Notes under the pieces: model-generated
What the model was told of the DNA's origin: nothing
The model's database searches: none
What the model saw: only the letters and a program-made list of their open reading frames with translations
NCBI RefSeq assembly: GCF_946222605.1
Contig: NZ_CAMIIE010000010.1
Span: 1 to 64,000, forward strand
Origin: an uncultured Acidocella sp.
GTDB lineage: Bacteria > Pseudomonadota > Alphaproteobacteria > Acetobacterales > Acetobacteraceae
Length of the DNA stretch: 64,000 bases
Direction of reading: 5' to 3'
Position numbers and translations under genes: made by a program
In this document: positions 17,375 through 26,050 of the stretch, one piece after another
Position numbering within the stretch: the stretch's first letter is position 1
Layout: every line of letters starts with the position of its first letter

Positions 17375-18049
17375 ATGATCCCCTCCGGACGCGGACTGCG
17401 CATTGTCGGCGATGTGCATGGCGATTCCCGCGCCTTCGCGGCGGCGGCGCAGACGGATCGCTTCATCATCCAGCTCGGCGATCTCGTCGATGACGGGCCG
17501 GATACGCCTGGCGCGCTGCGGATCATGTTCGAGATTTTGGACGAAAGGCGCGGGCTGTTCCTGCTCGGCAATCATGATTTCAAGCTCGGGCGGGCGCTGC
17601 GGGGGGATCGGGTGCGCGGGGAGCCGACGGCGAAGACCATGGCGATTTTGCCCGAGGAGCTGCGGGAACGCACCCGCGAGGAGATTTTGCGCGCGCCGGT
17701 CTGGCTGCAATCGGGAAAATTGTTTTTCGTGCATGGCGGGTTTCATCCGGCGATGCTGGAGCAGCCCCCCGGCCCCTTCCCGGCTGGCCGGCCGGAGCCG
17801 CTTTGGGCGCGCGCGCTCTATGGCCAGACCAGTGGCCGGGTGAGCAGCGGCGGCAAGCCGGAGCGGCTGCTGCGCTGGGTGGATGATCTGCCCACCGGCA
17901 TCACCGCTTATGTCGGCCATGATCAGCGCTCGACCGACGGGCGGCCTTATATCCGCCATGGGCGCAGGGGCGGGATGGCGGTGTTTCTGGATACCGGCGC
18001 CGGCAAAGGCGGGCATCTCTCCTGGATGGATATCGACCCCCTGCCCTGA
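17375..18049 (+). CDS. Calcineurin-like metallophosphatase, PrpE/ApaH-related
   Basis: A 224-residue phosphatase with the full metal-binding set: GDVHGD (residues 12-17), GDLVDDG, GNHDFK, VHGGFHP and GHDQ. The pattern is that of Ser/Thr protein phosphatase / diadenosine tetraphosphatase relatives. The ATG at 17375 places GDVHGD near the N-terminus, as in the family. It is about 80 bp behind the photolyase and may be independent. Substrate unknown: phosphoprotein, dinucleoside polyphosphate or an RNA end are all possible. Confidence 0.82.
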   Translation: MIPSGRGLRIVGDVHGDSRAFAAAAQTDRFIIQLGDLVDDGPDTPGALRIMFEILDERRGLFLLGNHDFKLGRALRGDRVRGEPTAKTMAILPEELRERTREEILRAPVWLQSGKLFFVHGGFHPAMLEQPPGPFPAGRPEPLWARALYGQTSGRVSSGGKPERLLRWVDDLPTGITAYVGHDQRSTDGRPYIRHGRRGGMAVFLDTGAGKGGHLSWMDIDPLP

Positions 18050-18112
18050 TCCGGCGCGCATGAGAGCGCTGCGGAGGCTGCTTCACGGCGCCGCTTGGTC
18101 GCGCCGCGATTT

Positions 18113-18143
18113 TAGAGCATCAAGCTTTTAGCTTGATGCTCTA
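18113..18143. repeat. 31-bp perfect palindromic repeat, family 2 copy 1
   Basis: The arms TAGAGCATCAAGCT and AGCTTGATGCTCTA enclose TTT. The whole 31-mer recurs at 32680-32710 as its exact reverse complement (AAA centre). It sits in the gap between the phosphatase and the DUF421 gene, directly beside family 1 copy 2. It can form a strong hairpin but has a poor T run. Confidence 0.8.
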
Positions 18144-18150
18144 AATTTTT

Positions 18151-18219
18151 TTTTAGCGAGCAATTTCATGTGTTTATTTTGACGCTGGCGCGTCAACCTA
18201 AACACATATTGCTCTAGCG
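18151..18219 (-). repeat. Intergenic hairpin repeat, family 1 copy 2
   Basis: Reverse-oriented copy of the element at 51-119. The outer arms GAGCAAT and ATTGCTC are identical. The inner arms ATGTGTTTA (18168-18176) and TAAACACAT (18199-18207) differ from copy 1 by a compensated base pair. An extra TTGACGC/GCGTCAA stem forms the tip. It ends about 15 nt before the DUF421 start, so it lies in that gene's leader. Confidence 0.75.
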
Positions 18220-18234
18220 AAAGGATATGGACAA

Positions 18235-18723
18235 ATGCAGGCCTGGCACGCGTTGGTGGGGAACGGGGCGACGCAGATTTTATGGTGGCAGATGAGCCTG
18301 CGCGCGGTGATCGTGCTGGCATACGGAATCGCCGCGATCCGGCTGTTGGGACGGCGGGCCTTCAGCCGGCAGAGCCCGCTGGATATCGTCATCGCCATTG
18401 TCATCGGTTCCAGCCTCAGCCGCGCCCTGACCGGCAATGCCAAGCTGCTCGACACGCTGCTGGCGACGACAGTGTTTCTGTTACTCTATTGGGCGTTGGA
18501 GCATCTGGCGGCGCGCTGGCCAGCCCTGGCCTGGGCGGTGAAAGGGGCGCCGATCCCGCTGATCGACCAGGGCAGGATGCGCGGTGGGAATATGCGGGCC
18601 AGCGCGGTGACAACGCACGACATCGAGGAAGCGGCGCGTTGTGCCGGCCATGAGGGGCTGGGGGCGCTGGAAACGGCGATATTGGAGCGTAACGGGCAGA
18701 TCAGCACGATTGCGAGAAAATAA
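18235..18723 (+). CDS. DUF421 / YetF-family membrane protein
   Basis: A 162-residue protein with two or three N-terminal hydrophobic helices (RAVIVLAYGIAAIRLLGRRAF, IVIAIVIGSSLSRAL, LLATTVFLLLYWALE) and a C-terminal soluble domain carrying GAPIPLIDQGRMRGGNMRASAVT and LETAILERNGQISTI, which fits the DUF421/YetF family. The role of the family is poorly defined. AAAGGA lies 9 nt before the ATG. The leader contains two repeat hairpins that may affect expression. Confidence 0.8.
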   Translation: MQAWHALVGNGATQILWWQMSLRAVIVLAYGIAAIRLLGRRAFSRQSPLDIVIAIVIGSSLSRALTGNAKLLDTLLATTVFLLLYWALEHLAARWPALAWAVKGAPIPLIDQGRMRGGNMRASAVTTHDIEEAARCAGHEGLGALETAILERNGQISTIARK

Positions 18724-18765
18724 GCGACACCGCCGGACCCTTTACCGCCCCCGCCCCCAAAACGT

Positions 18766-19404
18766 TTATTCGTTCAGATAGGGATTCGTTTCGCGCTCCG
18801 CCCCGATGGTGGAGCCGGGGCCGTGGCCGCAGAGGAAGCCGAAACTGTCCGGCAGCACCAGCAGCTCGCGCTTGATCGAGGCGATCAGCTGCGCGTGATC
18901 GCCGTAATCGCCCAGATCCGTGCGGCCGACCGAGCCCTTGAACAGCACATCGCCAAGAATGCCGAATTCCAGCGCCTTGTTCAGGAACACCATATGGCCC
19001 GGCGTATGGCCAGGGCAGTGGCGGACCTCGAAATCCGCCCCGCCCAGCTTGATCACGTCCCCCGCCCGCAGCCAGCGATCGGGCGTGCAGTCCCGCGCCT
19101 TGATGCCGTAGCGCGCCCCCTGCTCGGCCAGCCCATCGAGCAGAAACTTATCCTCGATGCCGGGGCCGATGATGCGCACATCCAGCTTTTCCGCCAGCTC
19201 CATCGCCCCGCCGGCATGGTCGATATGGCCATGGGTGAGGAAGATCTCGGTGATGGACAGGCCGAGCTTGGTGATCTGCTCGGTGATGTAGGGCACATCC
19301 CCGCCCGGGTCGATCACCGCGCCGATCTTGGTTTCGTCATCCCAGGCCAGGGCGCAATTCTGCTGAAAAGGGGTGACCGGGATGATGCCGATTTTGAAGC
19401 TCAT
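18766..19404 (-). CDS. MBL-fold metallo-hydrolase, glyoxalase II-like (YcbL type)
   Basis: Zn-dependent hydrolase (212 aa) with HGHIDH at residues 58-63, HCPGHTPGHM, GDVLFKGSVGRTDL and CGHGPGST. This is the YcbL-like branch of the glyoxalase II group. It is short for true GloB and lacks its C-terminal domain, so a general thioesterase or persulfide-type role is open. The start overlaps the thrS stop by 4 nt, so it is co-translated with thrS. Confidence 0.87.
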   Translation of the reverse strand: MSFKIGIIPVTPFQQNCALAWDDETKIGAVIDPGGDVPYITEQITKLGLSITEIFLTHGHIDHAGGAMELAEKLDVRIIGPGIEDKFLLDGLAEQGARYGIKARDCTPDRWLRAGDVIKLGGADFEVRHCPGHTPGHMVFLNKALEFGILGDVLFKGSVGRTDLGDYGDHAQLIASIKRELLVLPDSFGFLCGHGPGSTIGAERETNPYLNE

Positions 19405-21326
19405 GCGCGCAGATCCGGGGCGGTGGCTTCTGCTTTCAACAGGGCCACGGCCTCATCCAGCGACAGGATCTCTTGCGCGGCACCGCCCAGGCGGCGCAGG
19501 GCCACCTTGCGCTCCTCCGCCTCCTTGCGCCCGACCACCAGGATGTTGGGCACGTGATGCAGCGAATGGTCGCGGATTTTCGCCTGGATCTTCTGGTTGC
19601 TGGTATCCAGCTCCACCGCAAGCCCGGCGGCGCGCAGCGCCTCGGCCACCTCACCGGCATAGCCATCGGCATCCGAGACGATGGTGGCGACGACAACCTG
19701 GGTGGGGGCCAGCCAGAGCGGGAAACGGCCGGCATATTGCTCGATCAGAATGCCGAGAAACCGCTCAAAGCTGCCGATGATGGCGCGATGCAGCATCACC
19801 GGGCGGGCGCGGCTGCTCTCGGAGGTGACATATTCGGCGTCCAGACGCTCCGGCAGCACGAAATCCACCTGGATGGTGCCGCATTGCCAATCCCGCCCGA
19901 TGGCATCGCGCAGCACGAATTCCAGCTTCGGGCCGTAGAAGGCGCCCTCGCCCGGGTTCAGCGTGTACTCCACCCCGGCTTTTTCGCAGGCGGCCTTCAG
20001 CGCGCCCTCGGCGCGGTCCCAGACATCGTCGGCACCGGCGCGAACCTCCGGGCGGTCGGAGAATTTGACCGTGAAGCTCTCGAAGCCGAAATCCTTATAG
20101 ACGCTCTCCAGCAGGGCGACGAATTTCACCGTCTCGTCGGCGATCTGGTCTTCCATGCAGAAAATATGCGCATCGTCCTGGGTGAAGGCGCGCACGCGCA
20201 TGATGCCGTGCAGCGCACCCGAGGGCTCGTAGCGGTGGCAGGCGCCGAATTCGGCCATGCGGATCGGCAGTTCCTTGTAGGAGCGCAGGCCCTGATTGAA
20301 GATCTGCACATGGCAGGGGCAGTTCATCGGCTTCAAGGCGAGGGTTGTGTCCTCCTCCGCCACTTCCGCGATGAACATATTCTTGCGGTATTTGTCCCAA
20401 TGGCCGGAAAGCTCCCAGAGCTTGCGGTCAACCAGCTGCGGCGTGCGCACCTCCTCATAGCCGCCGGCTTCCTGGCGGCGGCGGATATAGGCTTCCACCG
20501 TGCGGTAGAGCTTCCAGCCTTTCGGGTGCCAGAAGATGGAGCCGGTGGCCTCTTCCTGGATGTGGAAGAGGTCCATCTCGCGGCCGATCTTGCGGTGGTC
20601 GCGCTTTTCCGCCTCTTCGATCTGGGTGAGATAGGCGTCCAGCTCCTTATTGTCGCGCCAGGCGGTGCCGTAGATGCGGCTCAGCATCGGGTTTTTGGAA
20701 TCACCGCGCCAATAGGCGCCGGCGGTCTTCATCAGCTTGAAGCCGCTGCCGATATCGCCGGTGGAGCGCATATGCGGGCCACGGCACAGATCCAGCCATT
20801 CGCCCTGGCGGTAGATGGTGATGGTCTCGCTCTCGGGCAGATCGCGGATCAGCTCGGCCTTGAAGCGCTCGCCGCGGGCTTCGAAGAATTTGATCGCCTC
20901 CTCGCGGTCCCATTCCTCGCGCACGAAGCCAGCATTGCGGCCGATGATTTCGCGCATCTTGGCTTCGATCGCCGGCAGATCGGCCGGGGTGAAGGGCTCG
21001 TTGCGGTAGAAATCGTAATAGAAGCCGTTCTCGATGGAGGGGCCGATGGTGACCTGGGTGCCGGGGAAGAGCTCCTGCACGGCCTCGGCCAGCACATGGG
21101 CGGCGTCGTGGCGGATCATCTCCAGCGCCGCCTCGTCCTTGCGGGTGATGAATTTGACCGCGCTGTCCTCGGCGATTTCGCGGGAGAGGTCCATCTGCTT
21201 GCCGTTCACTTCCATCGCCAACGCGGCGCGGGCCAGGCCCGGGCCGATGGCGGCGGCGATGGTGGTGCCAGTGACCGCGCCATCGAAGGAACGAACGGAA
21301 CCGTCGGGCAAGGTGATGGCAGGCAT
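19401..21326 (-). CDS. thrS: Threonyl-tRNA synthetase
   Basis: Class II synthetase (641 aa) that charges tRNA-Thr. An N-terminal TGS domain (residues 1-60) is followed by the editing domain with HDAAHVLAEAV. The catalytic core shows MNCPCHVQIFNQGLRSYKELP and SGALHGIMRVRAFTQDDAHIF, and a C-terminal anticodon-binding domain carries NILVVGRKEAEERKVALR. Full length. It follows two glycosyltransferase genes after 36 bp and is translationally coupled to the MBL hydrolase. Confidence 0.97.
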   Translation of the reverse strand: MPAITLPDGSVRSFDGAVTGTTIAAAIGPGLARAALAMEVNGKQMDLSREIAEDSAVKFITRKDEAALEMIRHDAAHVLAEAVQELFPGTQVTIGPSIENGFYYDFYRNEPFTPADLPAIEAKMREIIGRNAGFVREEWDREEAIKFFEARGERFKAELIRDLPESETITIYRQGEWLDLCRGPHMRSTGDIGSGFKLMKTAGAYWRGDSKNPMLSRIYGTAWRDNKELDAYLTQIEEAEKRDHRKIGREMDLFHIQEEATGSIFWHPKGWKLYRTVEAYIRRRQEAGGYEEVRTPQLVDRKLWELSGHWDKYRKNMFIAEVAEEDTTLALKPMNCPCHVQIFNQGLRSYKELPIRMAEFGACHRYEPSGALHGIMRVRAFTQDDAHIFCMEDQIADETVKFVALLESVYKDFGFESFTVKFSDRPEVRAGADDVWDRAEGALKAACEKAGVEYTLNPGEGAFYGPKLEFVLRDAIGRDWQCGTIQVDFVLPERLDAEYVTSESSRARPVMLHRAIIGSFERFLGILIEQYAGRFPLWLAPTQVVVATIVSDADGYAGEVAEALRAAGLAVELDTSNQKIQAKIRDHSLHHVPNILVVGRKEAEERKVALRRLGGAAQEILSLDEAVALLKAEATAPDLRA

Positions 21327-21362
21327 AGGCGTCTTCCTAAAGTAATGAAACGTCGCGGCGGG

Positions 21363-22247
21363 TTATGGCAGCAGGGCCAGCACTTGCGCAACCGGCAGCT
21401 CTTGCAAGGTGGGGGCGCGGGCAATGGCCGGCCAGCCGCCATCAGGATAGCGCGGCGCGGTGCGGGTGGGCTCGGACGCGCTGGAAAAGAGAGAGATGCA
21501 GGGCGTGCCAAGAGCGGCGGCCAGATGCATCGGGCCGGTATCGTTGCCGATGGCAAGCGCAGCGCCCCGGAAGACCGAGGCGAGCTGAAAGAAATCCGTG
21601 CGGCCGGTGAGGTCCAGCCCGCCGATGGTCTGGGCGAGAGGCTGTTCGCTTTTGGTGCCGACGATGACGATGGGGCGGTTCAGGCCCGCCGCGACCGCGC
21701 GGAATTTTTCCGCCGGGAAGCGCTTTTCCGGCCGGTGCGGGGCGGCACCGGGGACGAGCACGACGTAATCCGGCGACAGATCGAGGCCAGAGATGTCACC
21801 GGCGAGCCAGGAGAGGTCCGGCGGCGGCAAAGGGGTGGGGATGCCGGCGAGGCCCAGCTGCTGTTCCAGCCGCTCGCGGCTATGCAGGGTTTCGCGGTTG
21901 CCAGCATCCGGATAGGCGCAGCCGCTGGCGATGCCGGACCAGGCGGGGCGCCCGGCCAGGGCGAAATAGCGGGTGGAGCGGCCGGAGGTTTGCAGGTCAT
22001 AGACCATGTCAAACCCGGCGAGCTGGCGTTTGAGCCGCAACAGGGCGGGGAGCTGCCACCAATCGGGTTTGGCGTCGATCTCGATTTTATCGAACCAGGG
22101 GCTGGCGCCGAGCAGCCCGGCATAGGGCTTGGTGGTGAGCAGGGTGATCTCGTCGCCCGCATGGCGGGCGCGGATGGCGGCAAAGGCAGCGAAACTCAGC
22201 ACGATATCGCCAAAGGCGCCATGGCGGATGACGAGGATGCGGCTCAT
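21363..22247 (-). CDS. Glycosyltransferase family 9 (heptosyltransferase-like)
   Basis: GT-B glycosyltransferase (294 aa). MSRILVIRHGAFGDIVLS at the N-terminus and GNDTGPMHLAAALGTPCISLF near the end are GT9 hallmarks, seen in ADP-heptose:LPS heptosyltransferases. It probably builds the LPS core at the cytoplasmic face of the inner membrane. Its start overlaps the GT4 stop (ATGA, 22244-22247), so the two act together. The donor sugar is not shown by the sequence. Confidence 0.87.
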   Translation of the reverse strand: MSRILVIRHGAFGDIVLSFAAFAAIRARHAGDEITLLTTKPYAGLLGASPWFDKIEIDAKPDWWQLPALLRLKRQLAGFDMVYDLQTSGRSTRYFALAGRPAWSGIASGCAYPDAGNRETLHSRERLEQQLGLAGIPTPLPPPDLSWLAGDISGLDLSPDYVVLVPGAAPHRPEKRFPAEKFRAVAAGLNRPIVIVGTKSEQPLAQTIGGLDLTGRTDFFQLASVFRGAALAIGNDTGPMHLAAALGTPCISLFSSASEPTRTAPRYPDGGWPAIARAPTLQELPVAQVLALLP

Positions 22248-23380
22248 CCCAGCAGCTCGGCATAGAGATGCAGATAGCGCGTCTGCATCGCCTCCAGCGA
22301 GAAACGCTGCCCGACCGCTTCGCGGGCGCGCTGGCCGAAGGCGAGGCGCAGCGCCGCATCGCCGTCCAGGATCGCGTCGAACAAGCCGGCCAAAGCGGTT
22401 TCGTCGCCGGGCGGGAAGAGGAAGCCGGTGACATCGGGCTCGATCGTCTCATGCGCGCCGCCATGGCCGGCGGCGACGACGATTTTGCCCATCGCCTGCG
22501 CCTCGATGATGGTGCGGCCGAAGGCTTCCGGTTCGGTGGAGCAGTTCACCACGATATCGGCCAGTTTCAGCGCGGCGGGCATATCCTCGACATGCCCGGC
22601 CAAACGCAGCCGGCCGCCAATGCCGAGCCGGTTGGCGAGATCCAGCAGCTCCTGAGTGTATTTATGCCGGCCCTGATCCGAGCCGATGAGAATGCCCACC
22701 GCGTCCTGGTGCTGCATTTTCGCCAGAGCGCGGATGAACAGGCGCTGGCCCTTCCAGCCGGTGAGCCGGCCGGGAAGCAAAATCGCGGGCTGGCCGTTTT
22801 CGATCCGCCACTCCTTGGCCAGGCGCACCGCACGGTCGCCACGCACCGCGGCGGGGTCGAATTTCTGCAGATCGACGCCGTTATGGATGACACGGAGTTT
22901 TGCAGGATCAATCTTGTAGCGCGATTTGATAAGATCCGATATGAACGTGCTCACCGCCACCACCCGGGCGCCGGCGGCCATCACCTGATTATAGCGCTTC
23001 TTCAGCTTGCTCTTCTCGCCATAAGAGCCGTGATAGGTGGTGACGAACGGGATATTGAGCGCGCGCGCCGCGCGGAAGGCGGCCCAGGCCGGGGCGCGGG
23101 AATGGGCATGCACGAGATCGACATGGTTCTCCTCCATCACCTTTCGCAGCTTGCGCCCGTTGCGCCATATTTTTAAAGGATTTTTTGAAGCCACTGGCAG
23201 ATGGATCAGCTCCGCCCCGGCGCGCAAAGCGAGGTTGGAAAGCGGCCCATCCTCGGCCACAATGATCGAGCGATGGCCGCAGAGATGCACCGCCTGGGCG
23301 ATTTCGATGGCCACCCGCTCCGCGCCGCCGGCATCGAGCTTGGGGAGCAGCTGGAGAATCGTGCGCGGGCGGTCAATCAT
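22244..23380 (-). CDS. Glycosyltransferase family 4, LPS-type
   Basis: GT-B retaining glycosyltransferase (378 aa). The N-terminal LLPKLDAGGAERVAIEIA and the GT1/GT4 C-domain pattern AFGRTIIEAQAMGKIVVAAG, with its E-x7-E spacing, identify the family. It is first in a GT4-GT9-thrS-MBL run. A role in LPS or other surface glycan synthesis is inferred from the GT9 partner. It is divergent from the hydrolase gene, with 34 bp between the start codons. Confidence 0.87.
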   Translation of the reverse strand: MIDRPRTILQLLPKLDAGGAERVAIEIAQAVHLCGHRSIIVAEDGPLSNLALRAGAELIHLPVASKNPLKIWRNGRKLRKVMEENHVDLVHAHSRAPAWAAFRAARALNIPFVTTYHGSYGEKSKLKKRYNQVMAAGARVVAVSTFISDLIKSRYKIDPAKLRVIHNGVDLQKFDPAAVRGDRAVRLAKEWRIENGQPAILLPGRLTGWKGQRLFIRALAKMQHQDAVGILIGSDQGRHKYTQELLDLANRLGIGGRLRLAGHVEDMPAALKLADIVVNCSTEPEAFGRTIIEAQAMGKIVVAAGHGGAHETIEPDVTGFLFPPGDETALAGLFDAILDGDAALRLAFGQRAREAVGQRFSLEAMQTRYLHLYAELLG

Positions 23381-23414
23381 GGCTGCGCGCTACCAGGGTT
23401 GGAGGGTTATGACT

Positions 23415-24164
23415 ATGCCGTTTGTGTCACGCCTGCCGGGAATCGACCTGGCCTATGAGATTCTGGACGGGCGCGGGCCGCTGGTGATGTTCTGCCCCGG
23501 CTATGCCTCGGACATGCAGGGCACCAAGGCGCTGGCGTTGGAGGCCTGGTGCAAGGCGCAAGGCCGGGCGATGCTGCGCTTCGACTATGCCGGGCATGGC
23601 GCCTCCGGTGGCGTGTTTCTGGAAAACGGCATCGGCGACTGGGCGGCGGATGCGGCCTTCGTGCTGGAGCAGGTGGCGCCAGGCCAGGAGGTGCTGCTGG
23701 TCGGCTCCTCGATGGGCGGATGGATCTCGCTGATCCTCGGGCAGGCTTTGGGGGCGCGGCTGGTGGGGCTGGTCTTGCTGGCCCCCGCCCCGGATTTCAC
23801 CGCAAGGCTGCTGGAGGTGGAGCTGCCGCCCGAGGCGCAGGCGGAAATCCGCGCCAAGGGCGTGATCTATAAGCCATCGGAGTATGGCGAGCCGATGCCC
23901 TTCTCGCTGGCGTTGATCGAGCGCAGCGCGGCGCATTATGTGATGACCAAACCGATCGCCATCACCGCGCCGGTGCGGATTCTGCACGGGATGCTGGACG
24001 ATGCGGTGCCCTGGGAATTGTCGTTGCAGATCGTACAGAAGCTGAGCGGCGCGGATGTGCGGGTGAGCTTCATCAAGGCTGGCGACCATCGGCTTTCCAC
24101 CGCGGATGATCTGAAGCTGCTAGAGCAGACCGTCGGCGCGCTCCTCGGCCAGGATGGCGGCTAG
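23415..24164 (+). CDS. Alpha/beta hydrolase (serine esterase-like)
   Basis: A 249-residue alpha/beta hydrolase. The nucleophile elbow is GSSMGG, the oxyanion region is MFCPGYASDMQGTKA, and the likely Asp and His are in HGMLDDAVPW and AGDHRLS. The ATG at 23415 has GGAGGG (23401-23406) 8 nt upstream; the ATG at 23409 is only 2 nt from it. It resembles palmitoyl-protein thioesterase-like ABHD10 enzymes. The 3' end overlaps the convergent SDR gene by 45 bp. Confidence 0.85.
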   Translation: MPFVSRLPGIDLAYEILDGRGPLVMFCPGYASDMQGTKALALEAWCKAQGRAMLRFDYAGHGASGGVFLENGIGDWAADAAFVLEQVAPGQEVLLVGSSMGGWISLILGQALGARLVGLVLLAPAPDFTARLLEVELPPEAQAEIRAKGVIYKPSEYGEPMPFSLALIERSAAHYVMTKPIAITAPVRILHGMLDDAVPWELSLQIVQKLSGADVRVSFIKAGDHRLSTADDLKLLEQTVGALLGQDGG

Positions 24165-24974
24165 GCCTTCGCGGTAGGTGGGGTAGCGCCAGGCAAGGCC
24201 GAGGCTGGCTTTGGTGGCATCGGCCCGCACCTTGCGGTTCTCCGCCCAGAAGCTGCGCGCCATGGGGGACATGGTTTTCACCGCCTCGTCAAACGGCATC
24301 GGCGGCGGCGGGGCAATGCCGAGCAGCCTTGCCGCTTCCTGGACCACGTCCGTCGGCGCGGCGGGCTCGTCATCGGCGAAGTTGAAGATGCCGGTCGCAC
24401 CCTGGCGGATGGCGGCGGCGACCCCCAGCCCGATATCCTCGCGATGGATGCGCCCGAACATATGGCCGGGCTTGATCACGTGCCGCCCCTGCCCGGCCCG
24501 CAGATCATCCAGCATCGAGCGGCCGGGGCCGTAAATGCCGGCGAGGCGGAAAATGGCCAGCGGCTTGCCCAAATCCGCCCAGCCCTGCTCGGCGGCGATG
24601 CGCCGGCGGGCGCGGGCGGAGCCTGGGTTGGGCGGGGTGGTTTCATCCACCCAGCCGCCTTGCGCGTCGCCATAGATGCCGGTGGTGGAGAGATAGCCGA
24701 GCCAGCTTGCGGGTGCGGCGCGCAGGGCGGCGCCATAGCGGGCCAGCACCGGGTCGCCCTGCTCATCCGGCGCGGCGCTGGTGAGGATGTGGCTGGCCTG
24801 GGCGATGACCGGCTGCGCCTGCTCGAAGGGCAGCAGCGTGACGCCGGGCTCCGGCCTGGTTGCGCTGCGATAGGTGGCACTCACCTGCCAGCCCGCCGCC
24901 ACCGCCTCTTTGGCGATGGCGCGGCCAGCATAGCCGAGGCCGAAAATGAGGAGATGCGGGGATGAGATTGTCAT
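24120..24974 (-). CDS. SDR-family NAD(P)-binding protein, YeeZ-like
   Basis: Atypical SDR (284 aa) with the nucleotide-binding motif FGLGYAGRAIAKEA at residues 11-24 and YLSTTGIYGDAQGGWVDET in the middle. The active-site Tyr is not in a canonical YxxxK, as in the YeeZ group. Substrate unknown. The C-terminal 14 codons overlap the end of the hydrolase gene on the other strand. The start lies next to a repeat-rich gap that separates it from pyrE. Confidence 0.8.
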   Translation of the reverse strand: MTISSPHLLIFGLGYAGRAIAKEAVAAGWQVSATYRSATRPEPGVTLLPFEQAQPVIAQASHILTSAAPDEQGDPVLARYGAALRAAPASWLGYLSTTGIYGDAQGGWVDETTPPNPGSARARRRIAAEQGWADLGKPLAIFRLAGIYGPGRSMLDDLRAGQGRHVIKPGHMFGRIHREDIGLGVAAAIRQGATGIFNFADDEPAAPTDVVQEAARLLGIAPPPPMPFDEAVKTMSPMARSFWAENRKVRADATKASLGLAWRYPTYREGLAAILAEERADGLL

Positions 24975-25025
24975 CCCCGCCTTTCTGGCACCATCCCGCC
25001 CCCGTTAAAAGGCTGGGAGTATTCG

Positions 25026-25150
25026 CAAAAGTTTTTGGGGTGCAGCCTTTTTTTCAAAAAGGGCTGCAAAACGTCGGGGCTTTTGACGAGAGCGGTGCGA
25101 CCACCCCAAACCGCGTCGCCCAAAAACTTTTATATCTTTTTCAAAGAGTT
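25026..25150. repeat. Terminator-like repeat, family 3 copy A
   Basis: The left edge CAAAAGTTTTTGGGG (25026-25040) and the right edge CCCAAAAACTTTT (25119-25131) are inverted. Between them TGCAGCC (25041-25047) pairs with GGCTGCA (25062-25068). Related edges occur at 41678-41727 and 57459-57568. Here the element separates pyrE from the SDR gene, both on the minus strand, and probably ends the pyrE transcript. Confidence 0.65.
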
Positions 25151-25153
25151 ACT

Positions 25154-25900
25154 TTACGCCTTCTTGCCCAGCTTATACGCCAGCGCCTCTTCCGCGGTGG
25201 CGACACCGCCATGCGCGGCGGACCAGGCCATCGGGTTTTCCAGGAATTTGCGCACCCCGGCCAGGGCGGCATCCGAGAAATAAGCGTGGCTCTTCGCGGC
25301 TTCCAGCACATCCCACCAGGTGCAGAGATGGTGCAGCTTGATGTCCATGCTCTCCAGCGTCTCGAAGGAGCCAGGGAAGACGCCGTAGAAGAACACCACG
25401 AAAGTATGGTTGCAGAGCGCCCCGGCCTCGCGCAGCGCGTTGGCGAACTGGATCTTGGAGCCGCCATCGGTGGTCAGATCCTCGACCAGCAGCGTGTTCA
25501 GCCCTTCCGGCACGTCGCCCTCGATCAGCGCGTTCTTGCCGAAGCCCTTGGGCTTCTTGCGGACATAGGCCATCGGCGCGTGCATGCGCTCGGAGATCCA
25601 GGCGGCGAAGGGAATGCCCGCGGTCTCACCGCCGGCGACGGCCTGGATGGTCTCATGGCCGACATGGCGATAGATCTTCTCCACCGCCAGATCGCAGATT
25701 TTGGCGCGCGCGCGGGGGAAATAGATGATCTTGCGGCAATCGATATAGACCGGCGATTTCCAGCCGGAGGTGAGGGTATAGGGCTCCTCCGGGCGGAAAT
25801 TCACCGCCTTGATCTCCAGCAGCAGCTTCGCCGTGGTCAGGGCAGCATCCCGGTCCCAGTCGCTCGCCCAGTCGATTTTCGCGGCAATCCGCCCACTCAT
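25154..25900 (-). CDS. pyrE: Orotate phosphoribosyltransferase
   Basis: Enzyme of UMP synthesis that joins orotate and PRPP (248 aa). The PRPP-binding loop LLVEDLTTDGGSK is clear, with YVRKKPKGFGK ahead of it as in PyrE. The ATG at 25900 has GGAG 9 nt upstream; an in-frame TTG at 25918 is the alternative. A C-terminal extension of about 80 residues beyond the core fold is usual in the longer alphaproteobacterial form. No other pyr gene is adjacent. Confidence 0.92.
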   Translation of the reverse strand: MSGRIAAKIDWASDWDRDAALTTAKLLLEIKAVNFRPEEPYTLTSGWKSPVYIDCRKIIYFPRARAKICDLAVEKIYRHVGHETIQAVAGGETAGIPFAAWISERMHAPMAYVRKKPKGFGKNALIEGDVPEGLNTLLVEDLTTDGGSKIQFANALREAGALCNHTFVVFFYGVFPGSFETLESMDIKLHHLCTWWDVLEAAKSHAYFSDAALAGVRKFLENPMAWSAAHGGVATAEEALAYKLGKKA

Positions 25901-26050
25901 GATCCCAAACTCCGTCAAACGCAGATAATCCGCCCCCTCCTAGCGGCTTGGGCGCAGCCCGTCCATGCGTTTTGGCGGGGCGGGGCCAGGGTTGTGCGGC
26001 GCGGCGGGAGTGGTATTTGATGCAGCCAGCATGGAGTAGAGAGAGTAGAA

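Noticed and set aside
19473..22265. A 930-codon plus-strand frame over thrS and the GT9 gene
   Set aside because: No recognisable domain; it is a shadow of two clearly identified minus-strand genes.
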